Positions 38,337 to 49,697 of a stretch of DNA of 64,000 nucleotides are shown in pieces; positions within the stretch are counted from its first letter, which is position 1, and the number at the start of each line of letters is the position of its first letter. Location: NCBI RefSeq assembly GCF_045679555.1, contig NC_092087.1, positions 22,282,925 to 22,346,924 of the forward strand, in the 5' to 3' direction. The notes beneath the pieces are model-generated. The model worked only from the letters and a program-made list of their open reading frames with translations, was not told where the DNA came from and made no database searches. The position numbers and the translations under genes are program-made. The DNA is from Salvelinus alpinus. Its lineage: Eukaryota > Chordata > Actinopteri > Salmoniformes > Salmonidae.

Positions 38337-39045
38337 ACCAGCGCACTTCTGTATGTTGTAAAAGCATTACATGGCCGATGCCCATAACATTGCATATTGC
38401 AGAAAATACACAAGAGTTCAGGGGCCTTGCTTTAACAAAGTTAACCATTTTCTCTGTAATGTCCAAAATGTCTTTGAAGCTGTCAGGCATTCCATTGGCA
38501 GCAAGAGCGTCTCGGTGGATGCTGCAGTGTACCCAAGTGGCATCGGGAACAACTGCTTGCACGCGCGTTACCACTCCACTATGTCTCCCTGTCATGGCTT
38601 TTGCGCCATCAGTACAGATACCAACACATCTTGACCACCAACGTCCATTTGATGTCACAAAGCTGTCCAGTACTTTAAAAATAGCCTCTCCTGTTGTCCT
38701 GGTTTCCAGTGGTTTGCAGAAAAGGATGTCTTCCTTAATTGACCCCCCATAAACGTAACGGACATATACCAGGAGCTGTGCCAGGCCCGCCACGTCTGTT
38801 GATTCATCCAGCTGTAACGCATAGAATTCACTGGCTTGTATGTGAAGCAGTAATTGTTTTGAAACATCTCCTGCCATGTCACTGATGCGTCGTGAAACAG
38901 TATCGTTTGATGAAGACATTGTCTGTATAGTTTCTTTGACCTTTTCCCCCAGCATTGTCCCAGCCATATCCGCGGCAGCAAGAAGAATTAAGTCCTCCAC
39001 AATAGTATGGGGCTTGCCTGGCCTAACCCCTCGGTAGATCACCAT
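38336..39045 (-). pseudogene. hAT transposase core (5' half, split by LINE)
   Basis: About 237 residues in one frame: SNDTVSRRISDMAGDV, EFYALQLDESTDVAGLAQLL (catalytic-region Asp), CVGICTDGAKAMTGRHSGVV (the CTDGAxAM box of ZBED5-like hATs), WVHCSIHRDALAANG (conserved Cys-x2-His region) and HTEVRWLL. At that point the LINE begins, and the next hAT residues (SRGKVLTRFFELRDEL) are found 3.2 kb away at about 35135. The frame runs on into LINE endonuclease sequence, giving a misleading 367-residue fusion. Confidence 0.8.
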
Positions 39046-39152
39046 ATAAGATGCTTCTAGCCCCGACTTATTAATAAATGGTATCTGTTGCTTTTATACA
39101 TGTCTTACTACTCGAAAGTCATCTTAATTCTTGCTCAAAAAACTCCTGTGGC

Positions 39153-39458
39153 TTATTTTTCAAATTGGCGTGTTTTGTTTCTAAATGTCTGCACAAGAGT
39201 GAGATAGCACTTTTGCACATATAACACACTGTGGCTGAGGAAAGGAACTACTCCCACTATAAGTGAATTAAAATCAATGTAGTTCTCATCATATTTGCGC
39301 CCTTTCGATGGTCCAACGTCTCTATCTGTTGTTTGGTGCTTTCCCGGGTAAGGGGGCAGTAGCCCTTCGGCTGCATCAGATTCACATCTGTCAGTGTCCA
39401 TGCTAGCTGGGCTAACAACAAATGTAGAATTACTGATGCTAGCATTGGATGTGCTCAT
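39153..39458 (-). pseudogene. hAT transposase N-terminal region, decayed
   Basis: 101 residues, Ser/Thr-rich start then KGRKYDENYIDFNSL, resembling the (K)RKYxExYLxFGF entry to the BED zinc finger of ZBED5-like proteins. The zinc ligands themselves are not recognisable, so the finger has decayed. Confidence 0.5.
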
Positions 39459-39683
39459 GGAACCAGAACAACTTGTGTTGTTGACAGATGCAAGTGTAGT
39501 ACTGCTGGTAGAGCTGGTAGTGAAACGAGGCTACTCAGGCAAGAAAAAAACCTCACCCAAATGTATAGCCCTGTTGGAAAATATAAATGGACTGTTTGAA
39601 AATGTGAATGTATTTTTTTTTACAAATGTTTTTTAATTTTAATTTTATATTTAGTAAATGATTTAAAAAAAAATATATATATA

Positions 39684-40689
39684 TACACTGCTCAAAAAAA
39701 TAAAGGGAACACTAAAATAACACATCCTAGATCTGAATGAATGAAACATTCTTATTAAATACTTTTTTCTTTACATAGTTGAATGTGCTGACTACAAAAT
39801 CACTGTGCGGCCCCCAAAGAAATGCCACCCCACACCATGACTGACCCACCGCCAAACCGGTCATGCTGGAGGATGTTGCAGGCAGCAGAACGTTCTCCAC
39901 GGCGTCTCCAGACTCTGTCACGTCTGTCACATGTGCATGTGAACCTGCTTTCATCTGTGAAGAGCACAGGGCGCCAGTGGCGAATTTGCCACTCTTGGTG
40001 TTCTCTGGCAAATGCCACACGTCCTGCACGGTGTTGGGCTGTAAGGCGTCAGGCCCTCATACCACCCTCATGGAGTCTGTTTCTGACCGTTTGAGCAGAC
40101 ACATGCACATTTGTGGCCTGCTGGAGGTCATTTTGCAGGGCTCTGGCAGTGCTCCTCCTGCTCCTCCTTGCACAAAGGCGGAGGTAGCGGTCCTGCTGCT
40201 GGGTTGTTGCCCTCCTACGGCCTCCTCCACGTCTCCTGATGTACTGGCCTGTCTCCTGGTAGCGCCTCCATGCTCTGGACACTACGCTGACAGACACAGC
40301 AAACCTTCTTGCCACAGCTCGCATTGATGTGCCATCCTGGATGAGCTGCACTACCTGAGCCACTTGTGTGGGTTGTAGACTCCGTCTCATGCTACCACTA
40401 GAGTGAAAGCACCGCCAGCATTCAAAAGTGACCAAAACATCAGCCAGGAAGCATAGGAACTGAGAAGTGGTCTGTGGTCACCACCTGCAGGACCACTCCT
40501 TTATTGGGGGTGTCTTGCTAATTGCCTATAATTTCCACCTTTTGTCTATTCCATTTGCACAACAGCATGTGACATTTATTGTCAATCAGTGTTGCTTCCT
40601 AAGTGGACAGTTTGATTTCACAGAAGTGTGATTGACTTGGAGTTACATTGTGTTGTTTAAGTGTTCCCTTTATTTTTTTGAGCAGTGTA
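39684..40689 (-). mobile_element. Tc1-like transposon of a second family, internally deleted
   Basis: Near-perfect ~28-bp terminal inverted repeats, TACACTGCTCAAAAAAATAA at 39684 and its complement ending at 40689, next to TA. The minus strand carries the transposase N-terminus (40435-40049): [40 protein letters not shown], then an arginine-rich hook ([10 protein letters not shown]). Next comes part of the catalytic core (40018-39800: PVLFTDESRF with the first Asp, and GGGSVMVWGGIS). The C-terminal third with the last catalytic residue is gone. It sits inside the hAT element. Confidence 0.9.
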
Positions 40690-40813
40690 TATTAGGCGTA
40701 CCCCCGACAGCATTGTGCGTACCCGTGTTAACTTCTTGACAAGTTAATAGGCAATTTATTGTATTTTAAAAGTGATACAGAATTTTGTTTGGTTGTCAAT
40801 ACATCCAAATATC

Positions 40814-41213
40814 TGTAACGGCAGCCTTCCTCCTCTTCGTCTGAAGAGGAGGTGTAGCAGGGATCGGACCAAGACGCAGCGTAGTTGGTGCTCAACATAT
40901 TTAATAATACGAACTGTGAACACTACAACAATACAAAAATAACAAAATGTGGCAAACCGATACAGTCCTGGCTGGTGCAGAGAAAACACGAAGACAGAAG
41001 ACAGCCACCCACAAAACCCAAAACAAAACAGGCTACCTAAATATGGTTCCCAATCAGAGACAATGACCAACACCTGCCTCTGATTGAGAACCATATTAGG
41101 CCAAACATAGAAACAGACAAACTAGACACACAACATAGAATGCCCACCCAGCTCACGTCCTGACCAACACTAAAACAAGTAAAACACACAAGAACACTGG
41201 TCAGAACGTGACA
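40814..41213 (-). repeat. Solo LTR with 5-bp target duplication
   Basis: 400 bp, TGTCACGTTCTGACC at 41213 (minus) to CCGTTACA at 40814. Flanked by ATATC (40809-40813 and 41214-41218). Same family as 28227-28571. It landed exactly at the 3' tail of the L2-like LINE fragment. Confidence 0.9.
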
Positions 41214-41218
41214 ATATC

Positions 41219-41801
41219 AAATCAAATCAAATCAAATGTATTTATATAGCCCTTCTTACATCAGCTGACATCTCAAAGTGCTGTACAGAAACCCAGCCTA
41301 AAACCCCAAACAGCAAGCAATGCAGGTGTAGAAGCACGGTGGCTAGGAAAAACTCCCTAGAAAGGCCAAAACCTAGGAAGAAACCTAGAGAGGAACCAGG
41401 CTATGAGGGGTGGCAAGTCCTCTTCTGGCTGTGCCGGGTGGAGATTATAACAGAACATGGCCAAGATGTTCAAATGTTCATAAATGACCAGCATGGTCAA
41501 ATAATAATAATCACAGTAGTTGTCGAGGGTGCAACAAGTCAGCACCTCAGGAGTAAATGTCAGTTGGCTTTTCATAGCCGATCATTGAGAGCATCGCTAC
41601 CGCTCCTGCTGTCTCTAGAGAGTTGAAAACAGCAGGTCTGGGACAGGTAGCACATCCGGTGAACAGGTCAGGGTTCCATAGCCGCAGGCAGAACAGTTGA
41701 AACTGGAGCAGCAGCACGGCCAGGTGGACTGGGGACAGCAAGGAGTCATCATGCCAGGTAGTCCTGAGGCTTGGTCCTAGGGCTCAGGTCCTCCGAGAGA
41801 G

Positions 41802-41872
<71 letters not shown>

Positions 41873-42786
41873 GAGGAAGAGAGAATTAGAGAGAGCATAC
41901 TTAAATTCACACAAGACACCGGATAAGACAGGAGAAATACTCCAGATATAACAGACTGACTCTAGCCCCCCGACACATAAACTACTGCAGCATAAATACT
42001 GGAGGCTGAGACAGGAGGGGTCAGGAGATACTGTGGCCCCATCCGATGATACCCCCGGACAGGGCCAAACAGGCAGGATATAACCCCACCCACTTTGCCA
42101 AAGCACAGCCCCCACACCACTAGAGGGATATCTTCAACCACCAACTTACCATCCTGAGACAAGGCCGAGTATAGCCCACAAAGATCTCCGCCACGGCACA
42201 ACCCAAGGGGGGGCGCCAACCCAGACAGGAAGACCACGTCAGCGACTCAACCCACTCAAGTGACGCACCCCTCCTAGGGACGGCATGGAAGAGCACCAGT
42301 AAGCCAGTGACTCAGCCCCTGTAATAGGGTTAGAGGCAGAGAATCCCAGTGGAGAGAGGGGAACCGGCCAGGCAGAGACAGCAAGGGCGGTTCGTTGCTC
42401 CAGAGCCTTTCCGTTCACCTTCACACTCCTGGGCCAGACTACACTCAATCATATGACCTACTGAAGAGATGAGTCTTCTGTAAAGACTTAAAGGTTGAGA
42501 CCGAGTCTGCGTCTCTCACATGGGTAGGCAGACCATTCCATAAAAATGGAGCTCTATAGGAGAAAGCCCTGCCTCCAGCTGTTTGCTTAGAAATTCTAGG
42601 GACAATTAGGAGGCCTGCGTCTTGTGACCATAGCGTACGTGTAGGTATGTACGGCAGGACCAAATCGGAAAGATAGGTAGGAGCAAGCCCATGTAATGCT
42701 TTGTAGGTTAGCAGTAAAACCTTGAAATCACCCCTTGCCTTAACAGGAAGCCAGTGTAGGGAGGCTAGCACTGGAGTAATATGATC
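41219..42786 (-). mobile_element. L2-like LINE 3' fragment
   Basis: The last ~1.57 kb of the LINE family at 8743-15210, minus strand, with an AAATC-repeat tail at 41219-41237. It encodes the RT C-terminus only (42849-42445: ITPVLASLHWLPVKARGDFK, LWNGLPTHVRDADSV). A GAAA microsatellite has expanded within its 3' region. Confidence 0.9.
41801..41872 (+). repeat. (GAAA)n microsatellite
   Basis: About 17 uninterrupted GAAA units. The other L2 copy has only a short GAGAGAAAGAAGG at the same place (about 9297), so the repeat grew after insertion. Confidence 0.95.
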
Positions 42787-43140
42787 CCCCAAAAAATTCA
42801 ACACTTGAAGGAGATTTTTCTTCTGCTTGGATAGTTCCATTTGTGTCACCGTGTGGCTTTAATTCCAGTTTGTCCACAAATTAATCATTTATATGTTGGA
42901 TTCACGTCTCCATCTCAACCAAAAACCAACTAAATCAAATTAAATCAGACTTTAAATGCACTTTAAATAAAGTTTGATTTGATTTAGTCCTATTCTTTAA
43001 CCTTGATTTTTGTTTGAGATGGACATGTGAATCCAACATATCAAACTCGAATTAAAGTCAGACTAAGTGAGTGGCACAGATGGAACTATCCAAGCAGAAG
43101 ATACATCTCCTTCAAATGTTAATTTTTGGTTGTGTCGACA
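42787..43140. repeat. Fold-back (hairpin) element
   Basis: Arms of about 170 bp pair around a centre near 42960. Left AACACTTGAAGGAGAT...CTTCTGCTTGGATAGTTCCA matches right TGGAACTATCCAAGCAGAAG...ATCTCCTTCAAATGTT. Left TTGGATTCACGTCTCCATCTC matches right GAGATGGACATGTGAATCCAA. No coding capacity. It abuts the L2 fragment. Confidence 0.8.
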
Positions 43141-44616
43141 ACCAAACACAATTCAATATCACTAAATATCATTACACTTGAAATCAACCAGTGCTTGAAA
43201 CCCTGGGCCTATGTATTGTCTATTTTAGTTGAATCCGAGGTTGAATTGAAACAATAGCTGTTGATGACTTTGCAAATGCTATATAGTCCTAAATAGCATA
43301 ATTGATAATACATGAATGATAGAGTATGGTCACATTTCATTTGCTCTGCTAAACCTACCCTTTGGAATGACTTCGATAGCAACAGTAATTCTAATTCGTT
43401 TTTAAGTGGAGGTCGCTCAAAAATCATTCTCACAATAGCACATTGGTAATAGCTGTAGCATCTCCAGTAGTAGGTGGTGTCCAGCTTATTGTTTTTTTAA
43501 TTCTTCTGATAGTGGATAAAACATTGAAGATGTGACTTTGTTTAAAAGGAACAAATTCAACATATTGAATACAAGCTTTGTCTATATTTAAATTTGGTTA
43601 TCATGATGACATAATCCTATGGTTAACATTTTACCCTCAAAACAACAGTTTAAGTTGATTACCTTTTTCGAATCCAATGTTTTTTCTATGTAGATTCCAC
43701 ATCACAATACGTTGACAAAACAATGTTGATTCAACCAGTTTGTGCACAGTGCATTGCTACCATGGATAGTGTCAGTTACATCTCACCAACAGACTAAATC
43801 CTTAACATGTTGGGTCCGTACTTGCGAACATTAAAACTCTTTCTCCATCTCAAAATGCAAATTTTTAAAATTTTAATTGTTGATGTAGTTGCATGTGATA
43901 AAAAGCTACATGTTAGCTGTTCCCATTACATAACCTGGCACATTCAGCCCTATGCTAATCTGAGTAGGTGGCAGTGAATAATTCCTGTAACAAATTCTGC
44001 ATCAGCCTATGAAAGATCTTAGACTTTATATCCACCAACCAATGGCATTTCTGGAAATGCCAGAGAGATATTTTAAACCTCCAAATTCAACGTTTACTTT
44101 TGTTCCACTTGGTCTGTCTCAAGTGTAGAGTGCAAATAATTGAATGATGCATCCTTGACTAGGCTACTAGCTACTAACGTTAGACAAAATAAAAAAATGC
44201 ACGTTTTCACATATCTGACCATGTTTTTACTCATCCATTTCACACACACATTCATGTGCTATTACGGAAAAGAAATTAACGAGGTCTAGAGCGGTTGACT
44301 CCAAAACAACAGTGCACTTTAACTGCGCCAAGTATTCTGTTGAGGAAAACACTGTCCACTGCTGGTCCTCGATGCTCGATTCAAATAACGCATTTGTGAC
44401 CAAGTGAATGATTATAATAATGCATATAAAATGTTGTAAATGTACGTGTCGGCCTACACGTCTACGTAATAAATGTAAGCGATAATCAACGAGGGTCTAT
44501 GCATTCTATGGAAAATAATGCAAAATGCAGCTCCTTGTTAAATGTATTCTTAATCTACATTTTCAAGATTTTGGTGGGATTTGAACAATCCGTGGCAATA
44601 ACGAGGGGGTACCATA
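43141..44616. other. No gene seen; SWS2-LWS spacer
   Basis: AT-rich single-copy-looking DNA without supported coding frames or recognisable repeats. Confidence 0.4.
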
Positions 44617-44731
44617 TGAGGTTGGTGGTACTATAATTGGAGAGGACGGGCTAGTGGTATTGGCTGGAGTGGAATCAGTGGAATGGTATCAAAATATTAT
44701 TATGAGCCTTCCTCCCCTCAGCAGCCTCCTG
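44617..44731 (+). repeat. Short palindromic MITE, internally deleted
   Basis: GAGGTTGGTGGTACTATAAT at the left and TCCTCCCCTCAGCAGCCTCC at the right. GGCTGGAGTGGAATCAGTGG and TATTATGAGCC fall in the middle. This is a very common salmonid palindromic repeat with its central half missing. Confidence 0.6.
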
Positions 44732-45878
44732 TAATTTGAACAGTCAGTCAAACACACGTGATGTAGTTGCTTTGATTATCAGAATGTGCCATTGGACTTC
44801 TGTTAAAGATGCTTTCATAAACAAGTGTTGGATTACATCTACAGACTTAGATCGACATTGCATCTTTGTATCTGTCCCATTATGGCTTCTGTGAGAGCAT
44901 GGGCAGCGCCACTGAAGCATCCCCATTTTGAAGTAGTCTGTTTTCTTCTTTTACTTCTTCTATGAGTTGGCAAACAAACTGAAAGGGTTCACACTGCCAC
45001 CTAGAGTGTGTTGTTTGAATAGGTATAAAGCCAAGGTTGGCGATTTGCTGCCACCTGCAATTATAGAATGTTTCCTCATAAATATAATTAATTGGCTGAT
45101 CCCTCCTTGTGACCTGGATGGAATTATGTTATCCTTCCTTAACCTATTGGAAGTCCCACCCAGTTGACAACTTAAAACATGGTGAAAGTCCTCAATGGCG
45201 CCTCCCATGCTAAAACAGGTTTTTGGGCACTAGGGTCCTCTATCTCTTTGATCACGTCCAACTAAATCAACAAATATAATTTTCTCATATGGAATTTGTC
45301 ACGGGGATATAATCACGGCCAGCTGTGCAGGTTAGCATAGGGCTAAATGTGTCAGGTTATCTAATGGGAAAAGCTAACGTGTAACGTTTGATCACGTGCA
45401 TCTACTGTACTTCAACGATTTGAATTGGCTGATGCACATTTTGAGACGAAGAAAAAGTTTAAACTTAAACTTTTTCTAATGTTCACAAACATGGACTCGT
45501 TATGTAATCCAATGAGATTGTAGACTTTGGTGAAACAGATAATTAGAATCCAATAAATTTGTGTTAAACTGTCAACATATGTTCGATGGGCTTCCCCAGT
45601 TTTCTCACCATAAATCCTGTTTATCTCCATGTTCTATGTAGCATTAAGTTCAGTTCAGAAGTAGCCTTACTAGTCTAAGCCATATGATTGTAAATAATAG
45701 GCTTCAGGAAATTACAATTGCTATCAATACCCTTTTATTTTTAAACACTTGTGTCTTAGTCTTAGTGCACTATTGTGAAACATGCTCCCTGAAAAAATTT
45801 GACATTGTAGGATTGTGGAACATATAATGTGTATAAATATAGTCACATTACACTATGCATTATATAGTACATTCGTAG
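44732..45878. other. No gene seen; SWS2-LWS spacer
   Basis: Short frames on both strands lack any domain or codon signal that would support a gene. Confidence 0.4.
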
Positions 45879-46097
45879 AAAAAAAAGAGTTCCAAAATGT
45901 CTCTTTGGCTATCCCTATAGGAAACCCCTTTTTGGTTCCAGGTATACACCTTTAGGGTTCCATGTAGAGCCCTCTGTCGAAAGGGTTCTACATGGAACCC
46001 AAAAGGGTTCTACCTGGAACCAATAAGGGTTCTTCAAAGGGTTATCCTAGGGGAGAGCTGAAGATCCATTTAAGGTTCTAGATAGCACCTTTTTTTA
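45879..46097. repeat. Fold-back MITE of GGTTC/GAACC words
   Basis: A ~220-bp palindromic element. AAAAAAGAGTTCCAAAATGT on the left pairs with ATAGCACCTTTTTTT-like sequence on the right. GGGTTCCATGTAGA pairs with TCTACATGGAACCC in the middle (about 45956-46002). Typical of short fish MITEs. Confidence 0.75.
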
Positions 46098-46581
46098 TTT
46101 ACTGTATGATATGATGTATATGATGATATATGAATTCAAGATTGTTGGCAACTATTTAGAACTGCTGTGCTGCTACTGAAGTCCAAATTGTAATACTAAT
46201 TTTCTGGCTACCAACTTATAGACCTATGTAAAGTGTATTTGCCCACTTAAACATTGAAAATGTACCTTTTGTGTTTTATTGTCTTGTTTTGAACCACGTT
46301 GAAGCATTGCATCATAATGCACTCTAATTAAAGTGAGTATAGCGACACAAACACCCAAACCAGTAAATTAGCTTTTTTTTTGTGTGCATTTATTCTCATC
46401 TCTCTTTAATGCAGTTAAATTGTTATAGCTACTCTTATAAGATTATCATACCACATATTTTTGACAACACCTTCAAGGACAAAACGTCCTGTTTAGTGCA
46501 CATTCAATATTATTTACAATATACAAATGATCATACAGTAGCAACAGTTTAGCAAGTAAAATAAAAATAGAGATGCCCTCT

Positions 46582-48770
46582 TTAACCAGCAGAAGACACT
46601 TGAGTGACTGAGGATGTTGATGATGCTTCCTCATCATCCCCGGACTTCAATCCCAGCAAATTCATCATGCATGAGCGGAACTGAAAGTGAGGAGGAAGAC
46701 AATCACTGATGGGGAAAATTATCATATGAAAACGATCATGTGACTAAATAAGGAAAAATTATTTACGGTATTAAGGTAACCATTCAACCTGTTAATTGTT
46801 CCAGTGAATACTCTTCCACAAGACACTTAAAAACTATAAACATACCAGCTTATTCATGAAGACATAAATGAGAGGGTTGTAGACTGTGGAGGCCTTGGAG
46901 AAACAGGAAGGTATGGTGGCCAATCTGAGATCAAAGGGTGCACCGCGGTTTTGTACAACCCAGACAGCAAAGGAGGCGTAGGGCATCCAGCACACTAGGA
47001 AGCCCACCACCATCACCACCACCATCTTGGTGACCTCCTTCTCTGCCTTCTGGGTGGAGGCAGAGTCTGCCTGTGCCGCGGCAGCCTGTGCGGGGAGTTA
47101 AAGAGGGCATGATTCCAGTGCTGTAGTAACAGCCTACTGATGTCTGTATCTCATCCCAAAGGCTTCCACTAATAATCACTATGACATGGATAGATTCCAA
47201 AATAAGCAGAAGAAAGCATGTTCTCAATCTAGAATGTCGCTAGGTTGATTCATTAAGATGGTGGTTAGTGTTTTTGAAATGTTTATTTTCCTACCTTTCC
47301 TTTGAACCATTTACCCTTTTTCATGTAGGCTTTTTCGTATACATTTTGCTAATTCCACTCGTCATTACTTAGATTACCATATTATATGTTATGTTAATCC
47401 TTGTATTGTAACTAAATATGTGCTACTTTATTACAATAAACTTGCCAAAAAAAACTTCTGTGACTACATTGTTTTCTATGTATTGTTTCCCAGTGATTAA
47501 CAATGTCCATGTTATCACGTAGCAACTAATTCAAAGAATCTCTTCCTATGTGTAACTTGCACATACCGCCTTCATCATGAAGAGCAGCTGGGCATAGCAG
47601 AAAACAATGACACTGAATGGGACTCCGAAGCAGAAGAAGAAGAGGAACATGACATAGGACTCATTGTTGTATTTGTTGTTTGTGGTGTACCAGTCTGGTC
47701 CACAGGAGCACTGGAGACCTTCTGGAATGTATCTGGGAAGAGAATGGATCACAGTCCTCACCTTCAAATTCAGGAACAGTGTTGCACAAGTGTTGTATCA
47801 CATGTACAAACCAAAATTATTTGTGTGTGTGTGTGCGAACTTGCGTATGTGAGGTGTTTGTACACACAGAGAGAGAAAGAGACAGAGAGATAGGAGTGAA
47901 AATGACACTGACCTACTCCAGCCAAACAGAGGGGGAAGACTGGCAGCCAACCCAAACACCCAAGTGATTGCACAGCCAATTATTGCATGTGTGCTCTTGA
48001 ATTGAAAGTTACCGACTGGCTTACAAATAACCAACCATCTTTCAAACGCCACTACTGAGAGAGACCATAAGCTCACCATACCTGCAATGACACAGAAAAT
48101 AAAAGCACATACATGAATGGTTTATAGGGAGATGTGAATATCCTTTTTACTATGAGGAATTGCTAAAGCACTGCTACAGATGATCAATTTACCAAAGGAT
48201 TGAAGCATACAAACTGTCAAAATAGATGTGAAATGACTAAATGAAAAGAAATGTGTGACACCAATACATTAATTTCAAATTGTACATATTAAGCTTGTAT
48301 ATTAATAGACAATAAAAAAGATGTTCAGATGCAATTGTGCTCATAGTTGTAGTATTTGTAGTCTATATATTTTTCTTACCGCCAAGAGTAGCTGTAAATC
48401 CCTCAATCTGGCATGCAACCGATCCCATGATAAAGTATCTGTAGCCAAAGGACAAGCTGGCGGTGGAGGATCCAAACATGGACACCAGCAGGTTAGCTAT
48501 TGCCAAGTTCACCAGAATGTAGTTGAGATGGGATCGCAGCTTCTTGAACTGGATAGTACACACGATGGTAAGGACGTTGATAGCAGTGCCGGCAACAAAT
48601 AGAAAGAACATGAAAAATGACATGCCATAGAAGATAGCACTGCCCGCCAGGTGGTCCTGAGGAACCAGGAAGGGGCTGAGTGAAGTGATGTTGTTGGTAT
48701 CCAGCGCGATAGGGATGTAGAATCCCTCCTGGAGCTCCACGGGGCGAGCATTCGACCTCATTGTGTTCAT
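46582..48770 (-). CDS. opn1sw2: Blue cone opsin SWS2
   Basis: Five coding exons on the minus strand: 48770-48380, 48081-47913, 47732-47567, 47085-46846 and 46680-46582; 1065 bp, 354 aa, all introns GT-AG. A retinal-binding G-protein-coupled receptor of short-wave cones. Seen: start [20 protein letters not shown] (a second ATG at codon 4 is possible); glycosylation site NIT near residue 27; TM1-TM2 with [14 protein letters not shown]; counterion Glu in [16 protein letters not shown] at TM3; CSCGPDW disulphide loop; [11 protein letters not shown] (Trp265, Ala269, bovine numbering); retinal Lys in [13 protein letters not shown] with Ser at 292; and a Ser/Thr-rich tail for kinase phosphorylation. 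Exon sizes 169/166/240 match visual opsins. It lies upstream of the LWS genes on the same strand, the order conserved across fishes. It looks intact. Confidence 0.96.
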
Positions 48771-48947
48771 TTTATTTGATAACCAATTTGTTTTAATATA
48801 ATTTGTTTCCCCACTACCAAGGTCTTATAACTACAAAGATCTATTCCATTAAAAGGAGAAAAAGTAATTCAAAATGCGTTAATTGCCTGGTGTCTACCTC
48901 AGGAGCTCGAAGGTTGATCGCATGTCCTGTTGGGGAACTAAGTGGAC

Positions 48948-48954
48948 TTTTATA
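48948..48954 (-). promoter_or_regulatory. TATA box of opn1sw2
   Basis: TATAAAA on the minus strand, preceded by AAGGCCT, about 180 bp upstream of the ATG. The only good TATA in the first 300 bp upstream. Confidence 0.55.
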
Positions 48955-48959
48955 AGGCC

Positions 48960-49697
48960 TTAAGAGTGATATCACAGTGCCCCACCCTCAAATGAAAGAT
49001 GTCAAGTAATTTCCTCAACACACAAGTCCTCTCATACAACCACACACACCTGCACATGTATATAAGACACAGTCCCTGAACGTAATCTTCTTTCCGTGCA
49101 GAAAAACCTGGATGATAAGGATGATCCCATTTACATAGATAGCAGTTCAGTGTTACTGCAACCAGCTAATCTTCTTTCCAATGCTGTTAAGCCGGCTAAT
49201 GGTACGCATTTCAGCCTTTTGTAATCTGCACTCAGCTGGTTTAACTCTGGCTTTGTGCTGGATGTCTTGGTCTTTAGGGACTTATCCATAAATGCTTTTG
49301 ACGGAGTTATCCTGCAGTGCCATCAACACTTTCTTCAGAAACAGAGGACTGAATCGCACAAACAATTGAAATAGGGTAACATGAAAAAATAGCTCACACA
49401 GAGGTCTTTGGTGTTTATCTAATAAGCTTACAACAGCTATCCTGACTGTTTGTAACCTTTAAACATTTGTGAATTACTTTGACAAATTCCTACAAATGGA
49501 TGTTTTGTTGCTAATGTTTACCTCAAATGTTGACTTGATTGTTGGCTTGACTGCATGATTAATCCTTAGTTTAATGCTACAAAACGTTTGCAATACAACC
49601 TTCTGCTTATGTACTTATGTAATTGTTTGACAATGTTTTTGTCCATTTAGGGGAGCTTTTTGGCTCAAGAGGCAAATATTCTGTATAGAATTCAGGT
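48960..49697. other. No gene seen; upstream flank of opn1sw2
   Basis: No repeats or coding frames recognised. It is the natural place for SWS2 enhancer sequence, but none can be named from sequence alone. Confidence 0.4.

Larger units (their letters stand above)
32217..40730 (-). mobile_element. ZBED5-like hAT transposon carrying three nested insertions
   Basis: Left end CAGCAGGAATTCCCAAACTG with GGGGTACGCG; right end region GGCGTACCCCCGACAGCATT and GTGCGTACCC on the plus strand. The right terminus is cut short near 40730. Transposase-derived sequence on the minus strand: N-terminal/BED-like region 39458-39153, core 39045-38336, middle 35130-34634 and C-terminal dimerisation region 34576-34325. 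Into it went a Tc1-like element (32346-33832), a LINE (35142-38336) and another Tc1-like element (39684-40689). Without these the hAT would be about 3.2 kb. Such transposases gave rise to the ZBED5/FAM200 host gene family, but this copy is split and decayed. Confidence 0.75.

Noticed and set aside
37942-39045. A 367-residue frame that looks like a novel fusion of a hAT transposase and an exonuclease/endonuclease protein
   Set aside because: The join falls exactly at the LINE 5' insertion point inside the hAT transposase; both parts continue elsewhere. It is a chance read-through, not a host gene.
41801-41872. A phenylalanine/leucine/serine repeat protein (FLSFFLSFF)
   Set aside because: Produced by the GAAA microsatellite read on the minus strand.
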